From Candidatus Thorarchaeota archaeon MP11T_1 (lineage in GTDB: Archaea; Asgardarchaeota; Thorarchaeia; Thorarchaeales; Thorarchaeaceae): DNA of 7,551 bases. Below, one piece after another: positions 4,899 to 7,551 of the stretch (its first letter is position 1; each line of letters starts with the position of its first letter). Under the pieces are notes generated by a model, which saw nothing but the letters and a program-made list of their open reading frames with translations, ran no database searches and had not been told where the DNA came from. The position numbers were made by a program, and so were the translations under genes. The stretch lies in contig PJET01000211.1 in assembly GCA_002825515.1 (NCBI GenBank), positions 1 through 7,551 of the forward strand, read 5' to 3'.

Positions 4899-5636
4899 AT
4901 GTCAGTAAATTACGAAGAAGCAGGAAATTCAAGGAAGAAGACAATTCTCTTTATTCATGGTGCAGGAGGCTCATCTGCGACATGGTTCATGCAGCTGAGG
5001 GGTCTCTCATCCAAACATCATATTGTGGCAATTGAGCTCAATGGTCATGGGAAGTCACCAGATCGAGCAGAGGATGACATCCTTCAATCATATCTTGATG
5101 ATGTCCATAAAGTGGTTACTAAATTTGAAAGACCATTTCTTGCTGGCCACAGTATGGGTGGTGCGCTTGCGCAACTTTATGCGTTAAACCATTCAGAAAA
5201 TATAAGTGGAATCATCTTAGTCGGAACAGGCGCAAAACTGAGGGTCACCCCGATTGTATTCAATCTCCTCGATAATGACTTTGAGGGATATATCGAGGCT
5301 GTTGGGAATTTCATGTTTTATGAAGATACGTCGGACGAAATGATAGAAGCATCCAAACACGAGGTACGTAAGTGTCCTGTACAGATTATTCGTAGGGATT
5401 TTGAGTTATGTGACAAATTCGATATCATGGAGAAAGTAAAGGAAATCAAAACTCATACACTTATTATTGTAGGAGAATCAGATGTAATGACACCCGTCAA
5501 ATATTCACAATATCTGAAAAATGAGATTGAAGGTTCAGTATTGCAAGTCATTGAAAAGGCGGGGCATAGCGTCATGCTGGAGAAGTTTGGTATCTTCAAC
5601 GAGATTGTGGCAAATTGGGTCAATGGGATTAATTAG
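4899..5636 (+). CDS. Alpha/beta hydrolase, 245 aa
   Basis: A soluble serine hydrolase of the alpha/beta fold. Landmarks in order: FIHGAGGSSATW (18-29), the oxyanion-hole HG loop; ELNGHGKSP (46-54), the typical G-x-G-x-S turn after strand 4; LAGHSMGGALAQLYAL (81-96), the nucleophile elbow with Ser85; GESDVMTP (192-199) with the acid Asp195; and AGHSVMLEKF (221-230) with the base His223. A cap domain probably spans about 112-175. Length and motifs match the esterase / C-C hydrolase / haloperoxidase-like group; the substrate cannot be told. No signal peptide, so cytoplasmic. The ATG has a weak GTGA site (4885-4888) 10 bases before it. Its TAG shares bases with the stop of the convergent SnoaL-like gene. 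It is divergent from the E2-like acyltransferase, which might hint at acyl-ester or thioester chemistry in common, but this is speculation. Confidence 0.9.
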   Translation: MSVNYEEAGNSRKKTILFIHGAGGSSATWFMQLRGLSSKHHIVAIELNGHGKSPDRAEDDILQSYLDDVHKVVTKFERPFLAGHSMGGALAQLYALNHSENISGIILVGTGAKLRVTPIVFNLLDNDFEGYIEAVGNFMFYEDTSDEMIEASKHEVRKCPVQIIRRDFELCDKFDIMEKVKEIKTHTLIIVGESDVMTPVKYSQYLKNEIEGSVLQVIEKAGHSVMLEKFGIFNEIVANWVNGIN

Positions 5637-6043
5637 AGATTGATAAGTCGTCGATCTCGTCGTTTCTTTTCGACAGCAGCTACTAGACTTGTCCTATCAA
5701 AATAAACCTCATTCCTTGTAATCTTATTATTCGCTATCTCAACAATATCTAGACCAACCTCATGGATGGTTTCCGGACCGACAGGAATAGTACATTCCCA
5801 CTTGACGATAGCACCCTTTTCAATAGGAAACACTTCGATCGGTTTCCAAGTCCAATCTCGATAAACATCAAGAAGTCGTTCAAAGTATCTGCCAATTTCC
5901 TTATGACCTTTGAGACCTTCCCTGTTTGCTGGGTCAATGTATAAAGCATCTTTATCATAATACTCAAGAAGGGCTTCGGGGTTATTCCCTGTCCATGTTG
6001 AAAGCCAGTCTTTACAAAATGCGATTAGTTCTTTTTTGTTCAT
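5633..6043 (-). CDS. SnoaL/NTF2-like protein, 136 aa
   Basis: The pattern is that of the cone-shaped alpha+beta SnoaL/NTF2 superfamily. Helices at the start (MNKKELIAFCKDWLSTWTGN) are followed by PEALLEYYDKDALYIDPA, with the 'x-x-Y-D-x-D-A-x-Y-x-D-P' turn typical of the family. Next come a GLKGHKEIGRYFERLL helix, then strands WTWKPIEVFPIEKGAIVKWE, and HEVGLDIVEIANNKITRNEVYFD with the usual final strand. Members include small enzymes (cyclases, isomerases) and binding proteins; the function cannot be assigned. The open frame reaches TTG 6085 and has ATGs at 6064 and 6055; ATG 6043 is chosen because the family typically begins with this helix and the extra residues (RIESSSMQSMWFK) look unrelated. 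No strong ribosome site helps the choice. Its TAA overlaps the hydrolase TAG (TTAG). Confidence 0.75.
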   Translation of the reverse strand: MNKKELIAFCKDWLSTWTGNNPEALLEYYDKDALYIDPANREGLKGHKEIGRYFERLLDVYRDWTWKPIEVFPIEKGAIVKWECTIPVGPETIHEVGLDIVEIANNKITRNEVYFDRTSLVAAVEKKRRDRRLINL

Positions 6044-6141
6044 CTTAAACCACATTGATTGCATGGATGATGATTCAATTCTCAATCATCGTTTCACTTA
6101 TTCTTTGCCCATCAAGTAAGAATGAATGATTTCCCTCAGTG

Positions 6142-6148
6142 TTAAATA
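6142..6148 (+). promoter_or_regulatory. Possible TATA box for the transporter gene
   Basis: TTAAATA at 6142-6148 is about 55 bases before the ATG at 6202, leaving room for a 20-30 base leader that contains the ribosome site at 6188-6192. No other candidate in the gap is as good. Confidence 0.3.
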
Positions 6149-6187
6149 CAGGCTTTGTTCTTTGATTCAGGTCTTTCAGGACAAATC

Positions 6188-6192
6188 AGGAG
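6188..6192 (+). promoter_or_regulatory. AGGAG ribosome binding site of the transporter gene
   Basis: AGGAG lies 9 bases before ATG 6202 and fixes this as the start. An intact translation signal on a frame-broken gene suggests that the break is recent or is an artefact. Confidence 0.6.
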
Positions 6193-6201
6193 TAGAAACA
6201 T

Positions 6202-7549
6202 ATGGGAGAATCAGTTGAAGAAATCCCGACCGATAGGAGAGAACGATTTGGTTGGTATCTTTTTGACCTAGCAAATACCAGCTTCACAGTTCTTATCGTT
6301 ACAGCATTATATCCCCTCTATTTTCGAGTGTTAGTTTGGAATGAAACTCTGGGAGATGCAATGTGGGGATACGCAGGTAGCATTACAATGTTAATCATTG
6401 CAATAAGCGCCCCTGTTCTTGGTGCGATTGCTGACTTCGGAGGGACGAAAAAGAAGTTTCTTATTTTTTACACCTCAGTTTGTATTGCTTTTACTGCTTT
6501 CATGGTTTTTCTTCCGGGTCTCAGACAATCCGAAATCGACCTGCTTACTCCTGGAGTAGGCTCATCACCATTTCCTGTGATACTAGGTTTTGATGTGTGG
6601 GTTTGGGCTTGGATTATTTTCATCATAGCAAATATTGGTTTTCAAGGTGCGCTTCCCTTCTACAATGCGTGGCTCCCAGAAATAAGCACAGAGGAGAATA
6701 TAGGTAGAATAGGCGGTTATGGTTTCGCTGCGGGTTATGTTGGAGCGATGGGAACTATTATAATTGCTCTAGTCGTAATTCTTGCTGATTTGCCTTACAC
6801 GTATGCATTCTTCCTGAGTGCAATATTCTTCCTTGTGTTTGCAATTCCAAGCATAGTTGCGTTAAAGAATAGGCCACCAAGGGTGTTTCCTGGAGAGGAA
6901 GGTCAATCACTTGCGAGACTCGGATATCGAAGGATTAGAAACACTCTCAAGAATATCCGGAAATACACAGGTTTGCCGCTTTTCTTAGTTGCATACTTTT
7001 TGTTCAGTGATGCAATAACAACTGTAATCTACTACGCGGCTCATATTTTTTGCAGTGACTCAACTTACAGCAATACCAGGAGCATTCATCTTTGGCATCG
7101 TAGCAGACAAAATCGGAACGAGGAAAACTTTGATCATAACTCTGTTCATTTGGGTTATTGCCCTAGCACTTGCCTACCTCTTTGTAGCATATGGAGCACT
7201 CGTATGGTGGACTGTGGGTATGATTGCAGGTGTCGGAATGGGTTCATCTCAAAGCACAGCACGCAGCATGTATGGTCAGTTCATCCCAGAGGAAAAGAAA
7301 TCTGAAATGTATGGCTTCTATGCCTTAACTGGCAAATTTGCTGCAATTCTTGGACCATTTGTCTATGCTACTGTTCTCTTGCTTGTAAATCCAACACAAA
7401 ACCCAAGTCTTGTTGCTCAAGCACATCTTACAGCTATGCTTGTCATATTGCTGTTCTTTGTAGCATCGATTATATTGCTCCTTAAAGTAAGGCAACCTGT
7501 GAAAGGTGAAGCTCGGGTCTATCTCGAAGATGATATTCCATTTGCATAG
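6202..7549 (+). pseudogene. MFS transporter of the UMF1/Atg22-like family, frameshifted
   Basis: A twelve-helix type transporter read in two frames. Frame 1 (from 6202) holds the first 280 residues: GWYLFDLANTSF (17-28), PVLGAIADFGGTKKK (71-85), FYNAWLPEI (153-161) and RIGGYGFAAGYVG (169-181), all hallmarks of the UMF1 group, then DAITTVIYYAA (270-280). After codon 7039-7041 frame 1 turns to unrelated residues until a stop at 7305. The family sequence resumes one frame later at about 7043 (IFFAVTQLTAIPGAFIFGIV, ADKIGTRKT) and runs to TAG 7547-7549. One extra base, or loss of 3n+2 bases, explains the shift; a T6 run (7046-7051) is a candidate for error. From memory of the family about 19 residues normally separate YYAA from TQxxxIPxA; here only about 5 do, so a deletion of about 41-44 bases is more likely than a single-base slip. 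If translated as is, the protein would end after TM7. The substrate is unknown. Confidence 0.8.
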
Positions 7550-7551
7550 TT

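Noticed and set aside
7055..7549. Separate half-size MFS gene starting at GTG 7055
   Set aside because: The frame joins directly with the upstream transporter part across a frameshift, has no ribosome site and would begin inside a membrane helix.

Overview
The window looks archaeal and is most likely from an Asgard archaeon (Thorarchaeota-like), with moderate confidence. The DNA is AT-rich. Genes are compact, with GTG and TTG starts beside ATG. Several starts have GGTGA- or GGAGG-type ribosome binding sites, while others look leaderless with a TATA-like box 25-30 bases upstream. The gene types also fit: a Roadblock/LC7-like small protein, a regulator built from two AsnC/Lrp-type halves, a lone 2-oxoacid dehydrogenase E2 catalytic domain, and many small membrane proteins. 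No RNA gene, CRISPR array, insertion sequence or phage gene was found.

Left part (1-1752). A winged-helix protein (130-483) overlaps by GTGA a two-helix membrane protein with a soluble tail (480-1082), probably a translationally coupled regulator/membrane pair. Convergent with it, sharing the stop bases, is an easily missed 57-residue, very basic protein on the minus strand (1079-1252). A Roadblock-like protein (1360-1752) is divergent from that and has a good leaderless promoter.

Middle (1756-3929). Three small membrane-protein genes lie on the minus strand: a four-helix protein (1756-2244) and, upstream of it, two short two-helix proteins (2447-2614 and 2617-2862). The last two share an ungapped motif and look like a tandem duplication. 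Ribosome binding sites move both of their starts inward from the longest open frames. Divergent from them is a 306-residue duplicated HTH-RAM regulator (3009-3929), which could control the membrane genes or itself.

Right part (3984-7549). A TTG-started E2-type acyltransferase domain without a lipoyl domain (3984-4781, minus) is divergent from an alpha/beta hydrolase with a complete Ser-Asp-His triad (4899-5636). The hydrolase shares stop bases with a convergent SnoaL/NTF2-like protein (5633-6043). The window ends with a UMF1/Atg22-type MFS transporter (6202-7549) broken by a frameshift near 7042. Around 14 residues expected in the family also appear to be missing there, so it is either a pseudogene or an assembly/sequencing artefact.

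Gene ends are very tight: two convergent pairs overlap stops (CTAA at 1079, TTAG at 5633), a third is 3 bases apart, and the fourth is separated by a 54-base spacer holding a hairpin. I see no single multi-gene system that ties the whole window together. The most unusual items are the hidden basic mini-protein, the tandem mini-membrane proteins with their divergent double regulator, and the damaged transporter.
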